In this document: positions 27,752 through 35,994 of the stretch, one piece after another
Position numbering within the stretch: the first letter of the stretch is position 1
Layout: each line of letters opens with the position of its first letter
Assembly (NCBI RefSeq): GCF_020252405.1
Contig: NZ_JADCDA010000011.1
Coordinates: forward strand, 1-36,102
Length of the DNA stretch: 36,102 nt
Direction of reading: 5' to 3'
Origin: Aestuariivirga sp.
GTDB lineage: Bacteria; Pseudomonadota; Alphaproteobacteria; Rhizobiales; Aestuariivirgaceae
Made by a program: the position numbers and the translations under genes
The notes under the pieces: model-generated
What the model saw: only the letters and a program-made list of their open reading frames with translations
Databases searched by the model: none
What the model was told of the DNA's origin: nothing

Positions 27752-28345
27752 TTGACGCCAGAGCCATCGGCCTTCCGCCAGATGCCGGATGCAGGCCTCC
27801 TCGAGGCCTCCGCCGGTGGCTCTCATGCGGCCTTCGCCGAAATCGCCCGCCGCCATTATCAGCCGGTTTACCGGCTGGTGTGGCGGATGACCAATGGCGC
27901 GGCCGATGCCGAGGACATGGCGCAGGAGGCCTTCGTCAAGCTGTGGCGGAACCCCACCCAGGTGCGGGATGCGGCGGCTTTGAAGGGCTGGCTCATGCGC
28001 GTGGCGGCCAATGCGGCGATCGACCGCGGCCGCAAGCCGCGCGGCACGGCGCTCGACCATGCGCCCGATGTCGTGGACCCGCAGGCGAGGCCCGACGCGC
28101 CGTTGGACCGGGCGCAGGCCGCGCGGCTGGTGGATGCCCGCATCGCAAGCCTGCCGGAGCGCCAGCGCCTCGCTCTGTCGCTTGTGTATTTCGAGGGGCT
28201 CTCCAATATCGAGGCCGCGGCCGTGCTGGAGGTGAGCGTCGACGCGCTCGAATCGCTTCTCGCCCGGGCGCGCCGGGGTTTGAAGGACAGCCTGTCCGCC
28301 GGGTGGCGCGAGCTGCTGGCCGGCCTGGCTGAAACGGGGCAGTGA
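27752..28345 (+). CDS. ECF-type RNA polymerase sigma factor
   Basis: A 197-residue sigma70-family protein with only regions 2 and 4. Region 2 is about 25-93 (FAEIARRHYQPVYRLVWRM, DAEDMAQEAFVKLW, LKGWLMRVAANAAIDRGR); region 4 is about 133-180 (LPERQRLALSLVYFEGLSNI, then AAVLEVSVDALESLLARAR). A proline/aspartate-rich linker connects them. It directs RNA polymerase to a small regulon under envelope control. The frame starts at TTG 27752; an ATG at 27782 is an alternative, but nothing like a ribosome site precedes it. It is followed after 9 bp by a one-TM protein that could be its anti-sigma factor. Confidence 0.9.
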   Translation: MTPEPSAFRQMPDAGLLEASAGGSHAAFAEIARRHYQPVYRLVWRMTNGAADAEDMAQEAFVKLWRNPTQVRDAAALKGWLMRVAANAAIDRGRKPRGTALDHAPDVVDPQARPDAPLDRAQAARLVDARIASLPERQRLALSLVYFEGLSNIEAAAVLEVSVDALESLLARARRGLKDSLSAGWRELLAGLAETGQ

Positions 28346-28354
28346 GAAACGAGA

Positions 28355-28717
28355 ATGAAACAGGATAGCAATCCTTCCGGGGACCCAGAGATGCGCGCCG
28401 TGCTGGCGCATGCCTCGGCGCCGCCGCTTCCCGCCGGCGCCGTGGACCGGCTGATGGCGAGGATCGCCACCGAGCCGCGGCAGGCCGGGGTGATGCCCTT
28501 CGCGCCGCGCCCGCGCGCCCCGCGCGCCGCCTTCTGGCGCCATGCGGCGGCGCCGCTTGCCGCCTCGCTGGCCTTGGGCGTCTGGCTCGGCGCCAGCGGC
28601 AGGGTGGATTTCGTCTTGCCCAACGCCGTCACCGGCGGCGTGGCGCTGATCGACGATGCGCCGGTGGACGATCTGGGCGGCGTGGGCGATGCCTATGCCG
28701 GGGAAGGCCTGACATGA
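28355..28717 (+). CDS. One-TM protein, candidate anti-sigma factor
   Basis: The product is 120 residues. About 65 cytoplasmic residues (acidic start, then a basic Pro/Arg-rich stretch PRPRAPRAAFWR) precede a single membrane segment (AAPLAASLALGVWLGA) and a short acidic periplasmic tail. I cannot match it to a named family. Size, topology and place between an ECF sigma gene and a periplasmic sensor-like gene parallel the CnrY anti-sigma in the CnrYXH system, so an anti-sigma role is a reasoned guess. Its stop overlaps the next start (ATGA). It lacks the HXXXCXXC zinc motif of ZAS anti-sigma factors. Confidence 0.75.
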   Translation: MKQDSNPSGDPEMRAVLAHASAPPLPAGAVDRLMARIATEPRQAGVMPFAPRPRAPRAAFWRHAAAPLAASLALGVWLGASGRVDFVLPNAVTGGVALIDDAPVDDLGGVGDAYAGEGLT

Positions 28718-29235
28718 GCGGCGCAACGGTCGCACCCGGCTCTGCGCCCCGCCGCGTCAACTGGCTGAAGGCGGCGCTCATCGCCTCGCTGGCTGTCAAC
28801 CTGCTCGTTGCGGGCGCCGTTGCGGCGCGCTGGTACATGGGGCCGCCGCCGGAGCGCTATGCCCGCCTCACCCAGGCTCAGCTCATCCCGCGCCTCTTCT
28901 TGCGCGATCTTGACCGTGCGCGCCGCGTGCAGCTGACGGCGGTGCTGAAGGCGCAGGACAAGGACATCCGCGATGGCCGCCAGGCGGTCAAGGCCCAGGT
29001 GATGGCGCTCGCCGATGCGCTGGAGGCGGAGCCCTATGATCCGGCCCTGGTCAAGTCCGCGGTGGATGGCTTCACGGCGAAGAGCCTGTCGCTGTTCCAG
29101 ACGGGCAGTGCCGCGGCCCTCGCCGTCATCGGCCAGCTCACGCCCGGGGAGCGCCGGCTCATGGCCCAGCATCTGCGCAACCGTGAGGACCGGGGCCGCG
29201 GCAAGCCCGGCGCCGGCAAGCCCGATCAGCCCTGA
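28714..29235 (+). CDS. Periplasmic heavy-metal-sensor-like protein
   Basis: The product is 173 residues. One N-terminal membrane anchor (about 18-40) precedes a helical periplasmic domain with LFLRDLDRARRVQLTAVLKA, DGRQAVKAQVMALADALEAE, DPALVKSAVDGFTAKSLSL and LTPGERRLMAQHL. The spacing of helices resembles the metal-resistance (CnrX/ZraP/Spy-like) fold (family knowledge). No His/Met-rich metal tail is obvious and the C-terminus is basic (GRGKPGAGKPDQP). It probably senses or chaperones in the periplasm and signals to the upstream one-TM protein. It overlaps that gene by four bases and ends the four-gene operon. Confidence 0.75.
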   Translation: MSGATVAPGSAPRRVNWLKAALIASLAVNLLVAGAVAARWYMGPPPERYARLTQAQLIPRLFLRDLDRARRVQLTAVLKAQDKDIRDGRQAVKAQVMALADALEAEPYDPALVKSAVDGFTAKSLSLFQTGSAAALAVIGQLTPGERRLMAQHLRNREDRGRGKPGAGKPDQP

Positions 29236-29283
29236 CCCCGCCCGTCAGTCGCTGTCTTCGGAGCCGGCTGGCCGCGGCTTGCC

Positions 29284-31662
29284 TCAGGCGACCCTGGTGG
29301 TGGTCTGGCGCAGCGGGAAGGTGACGGTCACTTCCGTTCCCTTGCCCACGGTGGAGCGGATGGTCAGCGCGCCGCCGTGCAGTTCCACGAAGGACCTGGA
29401 GATGGCGAGGCCCAGGCCGGATCCGCCGCGCGACTTGGTGAACTGGTTCTCCACCTGCTCGAAGGGTCTTCCCAGCTTTTCGATGTCGCGCGCCGGAATC
29501 CCGATCCCCGTATCGCGGATGGCGATCGCCATCACGCCGTTGGATGCGAGCGCCGAGACGGTGATCTTGCCGCCATCGGGCGTGAACTTCACGGCGTTGG
29601 AAAGAAGATTGATCAGCACCTGCTTGAAGGCGCGGCGGTCGGCCCACAGCGTGAAGCCCTGCGGCACCTGGCGCTCCACCGTCACGCCGCCCTCGAAGGC
29701 GCGTGGCGTGATGATGCGCATGACTTCGTCAAGAGCGGCGTCCACCTGCAGCGTCTCGCATTCGAGCGGCATGCGCCCCGCCTCGATTTTCGACATGTCG
29801 AGAATGTCGTTGATGACGTCGAGCAGGAACTGGCCGCTGCGGTGAATGTCGCGCGAATACTCGGCATATTTGTCAGATCCCATCGGCCCGAACAACTGGG
29901 AGAGCATCACTTCGGAGAAACCGATGATGGCGTTCAGGGGCGTCCTCAGCTCGTGGCTCATATTGGCGAGGAACTCGGACTTGGAGCGGTTTGCCGCCTC
30001 GGCCCTGGTCTTCTCGCGGGCATATTTGTCGGCGAGGTCGGCCAGGCGCTGCGCCTGCTGGTCGGCGAGCAGGCGCTCCTTCTGCAGGTCGCGCACCGTC
30101 ATCATCAGCTCGCGCTCGGACATGCGCAGCCGCTCCTCCTGCAGCTTCAGCGCGGTGATGTCGGTGCCCACGGAGACGAAGCCGCCGTCCTTGGTGCGCC
30201 GCTCGTTGATCTGCAGCCAGCGCCGGTCGGCAAGCTGCACCTCGAAGCTTAGTCCCTCGCCGCCTTCGCCGCGGATGCCGGTGCGCTTGGTGATGGCGGG
30301 CTCCTTGGCGGAGCGCACCACGTCTTCGTAAGGCGTGCCGGGAATGCACACGGAAGCGGGCAGCGAATGGAACTGCTGATACTTGGAATTGCACAGCACG
30401 AGGCGGTTGTCCGCGTCCCACAGCACGAAGGCCTCCGAGATGTTCTCGATCGCGTCCTTCAGGCGGAGCTCGGCTTCCTTGTTCAGCTTGTCCGCCAGCT
30501 TCTGCTGGGTGATGTCGAAGACGATGCCCATCAGGTGCGGCTTGCCCCGCGCCTCGCCCGGCGCCAGCGCCACGCGCGCCCTCAGCCACACATAGTGGCC
30601 GTCCTCGTGGCGCATGCGGAATTCCCGGTCAAAGGCGGTGATCTGCCCGTCGAGCAGCTGCTCCACCGCCTCTTCCAGCTGCGTATCGCTCTCGGGAATG
30701 CGGCCCGCCAGTTCGGCGAAGGAGAGGTAGTCGCCCTTCACCGGCATTCCCAGCATATCGAACATCGAGCGCGACCAGAAGATGATGCCGCGGTTCACGT
30801 CCCAGTCCCACATGCCGCACTGGCCACGGTCCAGCGCCTTGTCGAGCCGCGCGGTGGCGAGCCCGAGGATCGAGTCGGCCTCCGCCGCCTTCGCCGCCTG
30901 CCAGTGAAAGGCCGCTCCCAGCAGCATGAGAACGAGGAAGGTGACGATGAACAGCGCCGTCACCTGGGTGACGCCCGAGCGCCAGGCCGAGAGCACGTCC
31001 TGCTGGCGCTGCAGAACCACGAGCGTGCCGGGATAATCGCCGAGGCCGAATGCGGATACGAAGACCTCTTCGCCCGAGGCCAGCGTCAGCGGCGCCATCT
31101 CGCCGGTGTCGACCGGCGCCGCTTTCGCGAAATCCGGCGACAACACCGCGCTGATCGGCTTGCCGCCAGGCTGTTCGGATGCCGGAACGCTCGCCGCGAT
31201 CCGCCCCGTGCTGTCGGCCACCGCGAAGATGCGCGCCTCGGCGAGCGCGTCCGCCGGCAGCAGCGCGCGCAGGTAATCGCCGCTCAGCACCGGCGGCGTG
31301 CGGCCTGCGCTCTGTGCCCCCGCAATGTCGGCCTTGATGCGCTGCGCCACGAGCTGTCCGTGGAGGGCCGAAAGCCTGTTTTGCCCGGCCACATGGGTGG
31401 TGCGGCTGTCGGTCAGCCGCACCAGCAGCGAGCTGCCCAGCACGAGGAGAAACAGAACGATCAGCGACGTGATGAGCAATCTGAGATGGCGCTCGCCGAT
31501 GCTGATGCGGAAACGGCCGGGCCATGGCGAAGGGAGCTTGAGAACCCTCTCCTTGAAAAACAGTTCGCCAATGTGCGTCTTGCCCAAATTTTTCCCCTGA
31601 AACCCGGCCGTCACGCGGCGGGGAGACTTTGAAAACACGGACGCCACCACTGATCGAATCAC
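29284..31662 (-). CDS. Membrane PAS sensor histidine kinase (PleC/DivJ/PdhS-like)
   Basis: The 792-residue kinase has a basic cytoplasmic tail (1-58), TM1 (59-82), a periplasmic sensor domain (about 83-230) and TM2 (233-252). Two PAS domains follow (about 265-390 with a WDWDVNRG start, and 400-505 with FVLWDADNRLVLCN), then a coiled coil (508-560), a HisKA helix with His570 in NMSHELRTPLN, and an ATPase domain with N box NLLSNAVKFT (685-694), DTGIGI (717-722) and GGSGLGLAIS. The FGPMG..KYAEYSRDIH and LDVINDILDMSKIEAGR region is typical of cell-cycle kinases acting on DivK in Alphaproteobacteria (inference). No response regulator is adjacent. The start is a GTG with a weak ribosome site. Confidence 0.9.
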   Translation of the reverse strand: MIRSVVASVFSKSPRRVTAGFQGKNLGKTHIGELFFKERVLKLPSPWPGRFRISIGERHLRLLITSLIVLFLLVLGSSLLVRLTDSRTTHVAGQNRLSALHGQLVAQRIKADIAGAQSAGRTPPVLSGDYLRALLPADALAEARIFAVADSTGRIAASVPASEQPGGKPISAVLSPDFAKAAPVDTGEMAPLTLASGEEVFVSAFGLGDYPGTLVVLQRQQDVLSAWRSGVTQVTALFIVTFLVLMLLGAAFHWQAAKAAEADSILGLATARLDKALDRGQCGMWDWDVNRGIIFWSRSMFDMLGMPVKGDYLSFAELAGRIPESDTQLEEAVEQLLDGQITAFDREFRMRHEDGHYVWLRARVALAPGEARGKPHLMGIVFDITQQKLADKLNKEAELRLKDAIENISEAFVLWDADNRLVLCNSKYQQFHSLPASVCIPGTPYEDVVRSAKEPAITKRTGIRGEGGEGLSFEVQLADRRWLQINERRTKDGGFVSVGTDITALKLQEERLRMSERELMMTVRDLQKERLLADQQAQRLADLADKYAREKTRAEAANRSKSEFLANMSHELRTPLNAIIGFSEVMLSQLFGPMGSDKYAEYSRDIHRSGQFLLDVINDILDMSKIEAGRMPLECETLQVDAALDEVMRIITPRAFEGGVTVERQVPQGFTLWADRRAFKQVLINLLSNAVKFTPDGGKITVSALASNGVMAIAIRDTGIGIPARDIEKLGRPFEQVENQFTKSRGGSGLGLAISRSFVELHGGALTIRSTVGKGTEVTVTFPLRQTTTRVA

Positions 31663-31893
31663 CGCCTATTGATTCGAAAAGGGGGTGATTTGTCCAGTGT
31701 CGAAAGCGCGCCTTAGGACATTGATTTCCCGAGTTCCTTTCCCCCGGCGGGGAGCGAAATGCCCTTGCGCCAACGCCGGGAAACGGGAGGGGCAGGGCCG
31801 TGGGGCGGCCGTGCAAAAACGAATTCACAATATCAAAAAGCAGCAGGCAGAAATATGAATAAAGGCTTCGTATAGGAAGGCAGGAAAGTCAAG

Positions 31894-31939
31894 GAAAAAC
31901 ACCGTATCGTCGTCTTGCGGGGCTGGAAGAAGACGATAC
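31894..31939 (-). terminator. Intrinsic terminator of dadA
   Basis: On the minus strand, GTATCGTCTTCTT pairs with AAGACGACGATAC (one mismatch) around a 10-base loop and is followed by GGTGTTTTT. It starts two bases after the dadA stop codon. The remaining bases to 31663 form a comparatively AT-rich leader before the kinase gene; no clear promoter could be fixed in it. Confidence 0.65.
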
Positions 31940-31941
31940 TC

Positions 31942-33192
31942 CTAAAATCGGTCAACCCTGAACGGCGTCATGTCGATGTTGCTCCTGACGCCGGTCAGCT
32001 GTTCGGCGATCAGCCGCCCGGTGCTCGGCCCCCAGGTCAGGCCCATGTGGCCGTGCCCGAAGCCGTACCAGACATTGGACGCCGTCTTCGAAGGCCCGAT
32101 CACGGGCAGCGAGTCCGGCGTGCCGGGCCTGCGCCCCATCCAGCGCGTCGTCCCGGCGTCGGGTTCGCGCAGCCCCGGCAGCACGGTCTTGAAATTCTTC
32201 CACAGCGCATCGGCGCGCGCGTAATTGGGCGCTGCATCGAGCCCCGCGAACTCGTCAGAACCCGCGAGCCTGAGCCCCATCTCCATCGGCGTCGCAGCGC
32301 CGGGTTTTCCGGCACAGGTCAGCGAGCGCGACAGGCTCACGCCGGAGTTCGGCAGCACCATGTGATAGCCGCGCTCGGCTTCCAGCAGCACCTTCTCGCC
32401 CAGCTGTTTCGCCAGCAGATGCGAATAGGCCCCGGCGCAGATGACGAGCTTGTCCACCTTGTGCAGTCCCCGCGCCTTCAGGCGAAGGCCGGTCACGCGG
32501 TTTCCCCCGCGCTCCAGCGTCACCACCTCGTCCTCCAGCACCGCGCCGCCGTTCCGGACGATCTCAGCCGCGATGGACTTCACGGCGCGGCCCGGATTGG
32601 TGAGGAAGAACCAGCCGCCGTGGAACGCGCCGCAATGCACGTTCTTGCCGAGGGCGGGTTCGAGCTCGCGCGCCTCGCCGCCGGAGATGCGCCGCATCTC
32701 GTAGCCGTATGATTTCTTGATCTCGCGCTCTTTCGCCTCGGACAGATACTGCGCCTCGCTGTCGTAGAGCCTCAGCGTATCCCGCAGCCGGATCATGTCC
32801 GCCGTGCCCGCCGCCTTCAGCAGCGTTTCGAAGTCCGAGACGACCCGCATGGCGAGGTTGGCGCGGGCCGCGGTGATGGCCTTCACCCGGTCCGGCAGCG
32901 AGTTGCGCGCCAGCGAGAGGAACCACGGCAGCGCCTTCGGGAAATAAGACCAGCGGATGGTGAGCGGTCCCAGCGGGTCCATCAGCCAGCCCGGAATCTT
33001 CATCAGCATGCGCGGGTGAACCGTGGGCACGATTTCGGCGAAGGCCAGGCCCCCCGCATTGCCGAAGCTCGCCCCTTCGCCCGGCGGCACGCGGTCGACG
33101 ATCGTCACCTCATAGCCTTCGCGCTGCAGGAAGGCGGCGGCGGAAACGCCAACGATGCCGGCGCCGATGATGGTCGCGGAGGGTTTCGTCAC
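31942..33192 (-). CDS. dadA: D-amino acid dehydrogenase
   Basis: A 416-residue FAD-dependent oxidase/dehydrogenase of the DAO family. The N-terminal Rossmann motif SATIIGAGIVGVSAAAFLQ and acidic VDR bind FAD; FGNAGGLA follows; the C-terminal LPVIGPSKTASNVWYGFGHG, HMGLTWGPSTGRLIA motif is diagnostic of DadA. It deaminates D-amino acids oxidatively at the membrane, passing electrons to the respiratory chain. The start is GTG 33192, overlapping the stop of the LysR fragment by four bases (GTGA), which indicates that translation was once coupled to that regulator. An intrinsic terminator follows the stop. With the regulator's 5' part gone, how dadA is now expressed is unclear. Confidence 0.9.
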   Translation of the reverse strand: MTKPSATIIGAGIVGVSAAAFLQREGYEVTIVDRVPPGEGASFGNAGGLAFAEIVPTVHPRMLMKIPGWLMDPLGPLTIRWSYFPKALPWFLSLARNSLPDRVKAITAARANLAMRVVSDFETLLKAAGTADMIRLRDTLRLYDSEAQYLSEAKEREIKKSYGYEMRRISGGEARELEPALGKNVHCGAFHGGWFFLTNPGRAVKSIAAEIVRNGGAVLEDEVVTLERGGNRVTGLRLKARGLHKVDKLVICAGAYSHLLAKQLGEKVLLEAERGYHMVLPNSGVSLSRSLTCAGKPGAATPMEMGLRLAGSDEFAGLDAAPNYARADALWKNFKTVLPGLREPDAGTTRWMGRRPGTPDSLPVIGPSKTASNVWYGFGHGHMGLTWGPSTGRLIAEQLTGVRSNIDMTPFRVDRF

Positions 33193-33615
33193 GGTCTCAC
33201 GGTCCTGAAATAGTCCACGCAATGCGCCTCGAAGGCCGAGACCAGCCGTGTTTTGCGTATTTGCCTCAAGGCCGCAAGCGCGATGACGCCGCGCTCCACC
33301 GCATCGGCAATCGGCCGCGCCGCCAGTTCCTCGCCCGCATAGGAATGGTCGTCGAAGGGCCTGGTCACCAATATGGAATAACCCAGCCCCTGGCCCACCA
33401 GCCCGCGCACCACCTCGAGCGAGGGCGACGAGAAGGCCACGTTCGGCACGATCCCGGCATTCTCGAGGATGCGCGTGAAACAGGTGCGGCTGGGCGCGAT
33501 GTCGAGCAGCACGAAGGGCTCCTCCCTCAGCGCGATCAGCGGCACGTGCTTCAGCCGCGTCAGCCTGTGCTGTCCGGGAAGCAGCACATGGGGCGCAACC
33601 GCGGTGATCAGGGAC
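33189..33615 (-). pseudogene. LysR-family regulator, C-terminal half only
   Basis: The fragment has about 140 residues of the LysR substrate-binding domain: AVAPHVLLPGQHRL, LIALREEPFVLLD, RILENAGIVPNVAFSSPSLE, VVRGLVGQGLGYSIL. LysR proteins are about 300 residues, so the DNA-binding helix-turn-helix and about the first 150 residues are missing. The frame stays open to an ATG at 33626, but the last bases there already belong to the DUF1028 fragment reading the other way. It cannot bind DNA as it stands. It probably once controlled dadA, with which it overlaps by four bases. Confidence 0.8.
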
Positions 33616-33617
33616 CG

Positions 33618-34071
33618 GCCCTTCATCGACTATCGCCAGCTCACCGCGGTCGACAACCAGGGCCGCTCCGCCACATGGTCCGGCGCCCATATCCTGGGCA
33701 CCCATGGCGTCTCCGAGCAGCGCGACTGCGTGGCGGCGGGCAATCTGCTGAAGCACGCGAGCCTGCCGAAGGCCATGACGGACGCCTTCGCCGCCAATGC
33801 CGATCAGCACCTCGCCGAACGCCTGCTGCGGTCCCTCGAAGCCGGTCTCCATTCCGGCGGCGAGGAGGGGCCGGTGCATTCGGCCGCCCTCATCGTCCAT
33901 CACGGGCAGGCCTTTCCGCTGGTTTCGCTGCGCATCGACTGGCACGACGGGAACCCGATCCGCCTGCTGCGCCGCCTGTGGGAAGACTACAAACCGCAGA
34001 TGGGCGCTTACCTGCAGCGCGCGGTGGACCCGACCCAGGCGCCGAGCTACGGCGTGCCGGGAGATCCGTAA
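33618..34071 (+). pseudogene. DUF1028-family protein, 5'-truncated
   Basis: On the plus strand the frame reads RPFIDYRQLTAVDNQGRSAT, WSGAHILGTHGVSEQRDCVAAG, NLLKH and on to the stop at 34071. From family knowledge this is the second part of DUF1028 proteins (Ntn-hydrolase-like, about 220-240 residues), with the D-YRQL-VVD-G, FTG and V-GN-L segments and the SALIV strand. The N-terminal 70-90 residues, including the expected catalytic start, are absent. The open frame continues to 33469, but only by reading the LysR sequence backwards. It meets the LysR fragment at the same junction near 33615, both having lost their 5' ends. Confidence 0.75.
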
Positions 34072-34202
34072 GGTTTGGATCCATCCCAGGGCCGGAGTTG
34101 CGCCGCAGAAAGTGATGAGGGCACGCGGGGATGACATTCCCGTGAGGCTCTTCACAGCCTCTCCCCGCCTTGTCAAAACTTCCAGCATCGACAGGAGGAA
34201 CC

Positions 34203-34571
34203 ATGGCGAGAACCTACGCAGGCGGCTGCCTCTGCGGCCATATCCGCTTCGAGGCGGAAGGGCCGCCGCTCAAACCCCACACCTGCTCCTGCACCATGTG
34301 CCAGCGCCATTCCGGCGCGCTGACCGTCCATTGGGTGGAGTTCCCGGCGGACAAGGTCCGGTGGAGCGCAAAGCCTTCCGTCTGGCGGTCTTCCGATTAT
34401 TCCAGCCGCAGCTTTTGCCCGAAATGCGGGTCCACGCTGGGCGCCATCGACGACAAGCCGGTGGTGGCGCTGGTGCTGGGCAGTTTCGACTCGGCAAACA
34501 GGAAGGAGCTTGCGCCGGAGTTTCATTCCTATGCTGGCAAGCGGCCGAAGTGGATGAAAGTGAGCGTCTGA
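34203..34571 (+). CDS. GFA/CENP-V family zinc-binding protein
   Basis: The 122-residue protein has the glutathione-dependent formaldehyde-activating enzyme family fold signature: GGCLCGHIRFEA (Cys9, Cys11), HTCSCTMCQRHSGA (Cys28, 30, 33), and SFCPKCGSTLG (Cys72, 75). These bind two zinc ions. Some relatives add glutathione to formaldehyde, but most are untested, so the reaction is not assigned. GGAGG lies four bases before ATG 34203. It sits alone between the DUF1028 relic and a terminator hairpin. Confidence 0.9.
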   Translation: MARTYAGGCLCGHIRFEAEGPPLKPHTCSCTMCQRHSGALTVHWVEFPADKVRWSAKPSVWRSSDYSSRSFCPKCGSTLGAIDDKPVVALVLGSFDSANRKELAPEFHSYAGKRPKWMKVSV

Positions 34572-34586
34572 TTTCCATTCGTCATC

Positions 34587-34617
34587 ATGCGCGGGCTTGA
34601 CCCGCGCATCCTTTTTT
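34587..34617 (+). terminator. Intrinsic terminator after the GFA gene
   Basis: ATGCGCGGG and CCCGCGCAT form a perfect 9-bp stem around CTTGA, followed by CCTTTTTT. The sequence also resembles the common rhizobial CGCGGGCTTGACCCGCG repeat, so it may be both repeat and terminator. Confidence 0.7.
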
Positions 34618-34632
34618 GGTCCCGCACAAAGG

Positions 34633-34655
34633 ATGGCCGGGACACGCCCGGCCAT
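34633..34655 (-). terminator. Hairpin downstream of argE
   Basis: ATGGCCGGG pairs perfectly with CCCGGCCAT around a 5-base loop. Read on the minus strand it lies 23 bases after the argE stop and is followed by CCTTTGTG, a weak T-run. Together with the preceding hairpin it separates two convergent genes. Confidence 0.45.
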
Positions 34656-34678
34656 GATGAGAGTGGGACGAGGACGCT

Positions 34679-35830
34679 CTAAGGCGCCAGCTTCTCCACC
34701 AATCTCTCCAGCATGCGGTCGCACTGCGCCATTTGTGCCTCGCTCACGTGCTCGTCGGGCTTGTGCGCCACCGCGATGTTGCCGGGGCCGCAGACCACGG
34801 CGGGTGTGCCCAATGCCTGCTGGAACAAACCGCCCTCGGTGCCGAAGGTGATCTTGCCGGTGGAATTGCCGCCGGTCAGCGCGTGGACGAACTTCACCGC
34901 CTCGCTGTCGACGGGTGTGTTCATGGCTGGATAGCTCTGCAAGTCCGCGAATTCGAAGCGCGCGAGCCCGAAGACGTTGCGATAGCCCGCGGCGATCTCC
35001 TCGGCGGCGGCCTTGATGCGGGTGACGACGGCGGTCTCGTCGTCATCCGGCAGATAGCGGATCTCGAAATCGAAGCTGCAGCGGTTGGGCACGATGTTCA
35101 TCACCTCGCCGCCCTGCATCTTGCCCACATGCAGCGTGGTGTAAGCCACCTCGTAGTCGCCGTCGCGCAGGCCATTATCGGCGATGTCCTGCTGGATGGC
35201 ACGGATCGCGCCGATGAGATCGGAGGCCATGTAGATGGCGTTGACGCCGCTGGGGGCGAGTCTCGAATGCGCCTCAAGCCCGTGGGCGGTGACGCGGAAG
35301 CCGAGCTTGCCCTTGTGCGCGGTGACGGCCTGCATCAGCGTCGGCTCGCCGACGATGCAGAGGCGCGGTTTCACCGGCGCGTCTTTCAGGATGTCGAGCA
35401 GCCGCCTGACGCCGACGCAGCCGATCTCCTCGTCATAGGAGAAGGCGAGGTTGATGGGCATGTGCAGCGTGCGGGACGATGCGATCTCGGCGGCGCGCAG
35501 GCAGCAGGCGATGAAGCCCTTCATATCCGCCGTGCCGCGGCCGAAATAGTTTCCGTTTCTCTTTTCCAGCCTGAAGGGATCGGAGGACCACGCCTGGCCT
35601 TCGACCGGGACCACGTCGGTGTGGCCCGACAGCACGATGCCCGGCTTGTCCTTCGGCCCGACGGTGGCCCAGAGATTGGCCTTCCGCCCATCCTCATCGT
35701 GCAAGATGAGTGACTCGATGCCGAAGCCTCCAAGGAAATCATGCACATAGGCGATGAGATCGAGGTTCGAGTTCCGGCTCACGCTGGGAAAGGCGATCAG
35801 TTTTTCGAGGTGTTCAAGCGAGGTTTTCAT
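34679..35830 (-). CDS. argE: Acetylornithine deacetylase
   Basis: A 383-residue M20A metallohydrolase. Motifs are SGHTDVVPV (His70, Asp72), GRGTADMKGF (Asp102), YDEEIGCVG (Glu134-Glu135), VGEPTLMQAVTAHKG, the lid signature SRLAPSGVNAIYMA, and HKPDEHV with the last metal His. This combination marks ArgE, which splits N-acetylornithine to ornithine and acetate in arginine synthesis. Some alphaproteobacterial ArgE-like enzymes act on related N-acyl amino acids, so catabolic use is possible. It stands as a single gene with its own start at 35830. Confidence 0.9.
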   Translation of the reverse strand: MKTSLEHLEKLIAFPSVSRNSNLDLIAYVHDFLGGFGIESLILHDEDGRKANLWATVGPKDKPGIVLSGHTDVVPVEGQAWSSDPFRLEKRNGNYFGRGTADMKGFIACCLRAAEIASSRTLHMPINLAFSYDEEIGCVGVRRLLDILKDAPVKPRLCIVGEPTLMQAVTAHKGKLGFRVTAHGLEAHSRLAPSGVNAIYMASDLIGAIRAIQQDIADNGLRDGDYEVAYTTLHVGKMQGGEVMNIVPNRCSFDFEIRYLPDDDETAVVTRIKAAAEEIAAGYRNVFGLARFEFADLQSYPAMNTPVDSEAVKFVHALTGGNSTGKITFGTEGGLFQQALGTPAVVCGPGNIAVAHKPDEHVSEAQMAQCDRMLERLVEKLAP

Positions 35831-35911
35831 CGGGGCTCAATGTTGCCGGGGCCAAGGCGCGGCTCACGGGAGCGGATTTGATACATGTCAATGAAGGGCA
35901 GGGGAACCACC

Positions 35912-35931
35912 GCTAAAGCGGCGGGCGGTCA
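35912..35931. repeat. Short repeat shared with 1165
   Basis: CTAAAGCGGCGGGCGGTCAA is identical to the 20 bases after the first gene (1165-1184). There it leads into GTGGAAAC of the palindromic family; here it is followed by TTGACTCC, so this is a truncated copy. Confidence 0.6.
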
Positions 35932-35994
35932 ATTGACTCCACTAGGATTTCCCTCCCCCTCGTGGGTGTACAGACCGGAGACAAGGGTAACACC

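Noticed and set aside
31942..34188. 748-codon fused version of dadA
   Set aside because: Upstream codons pass through LysR and DUF1028 sequence in the wrong frame; the GTG at 33192 begins the FAD motif.
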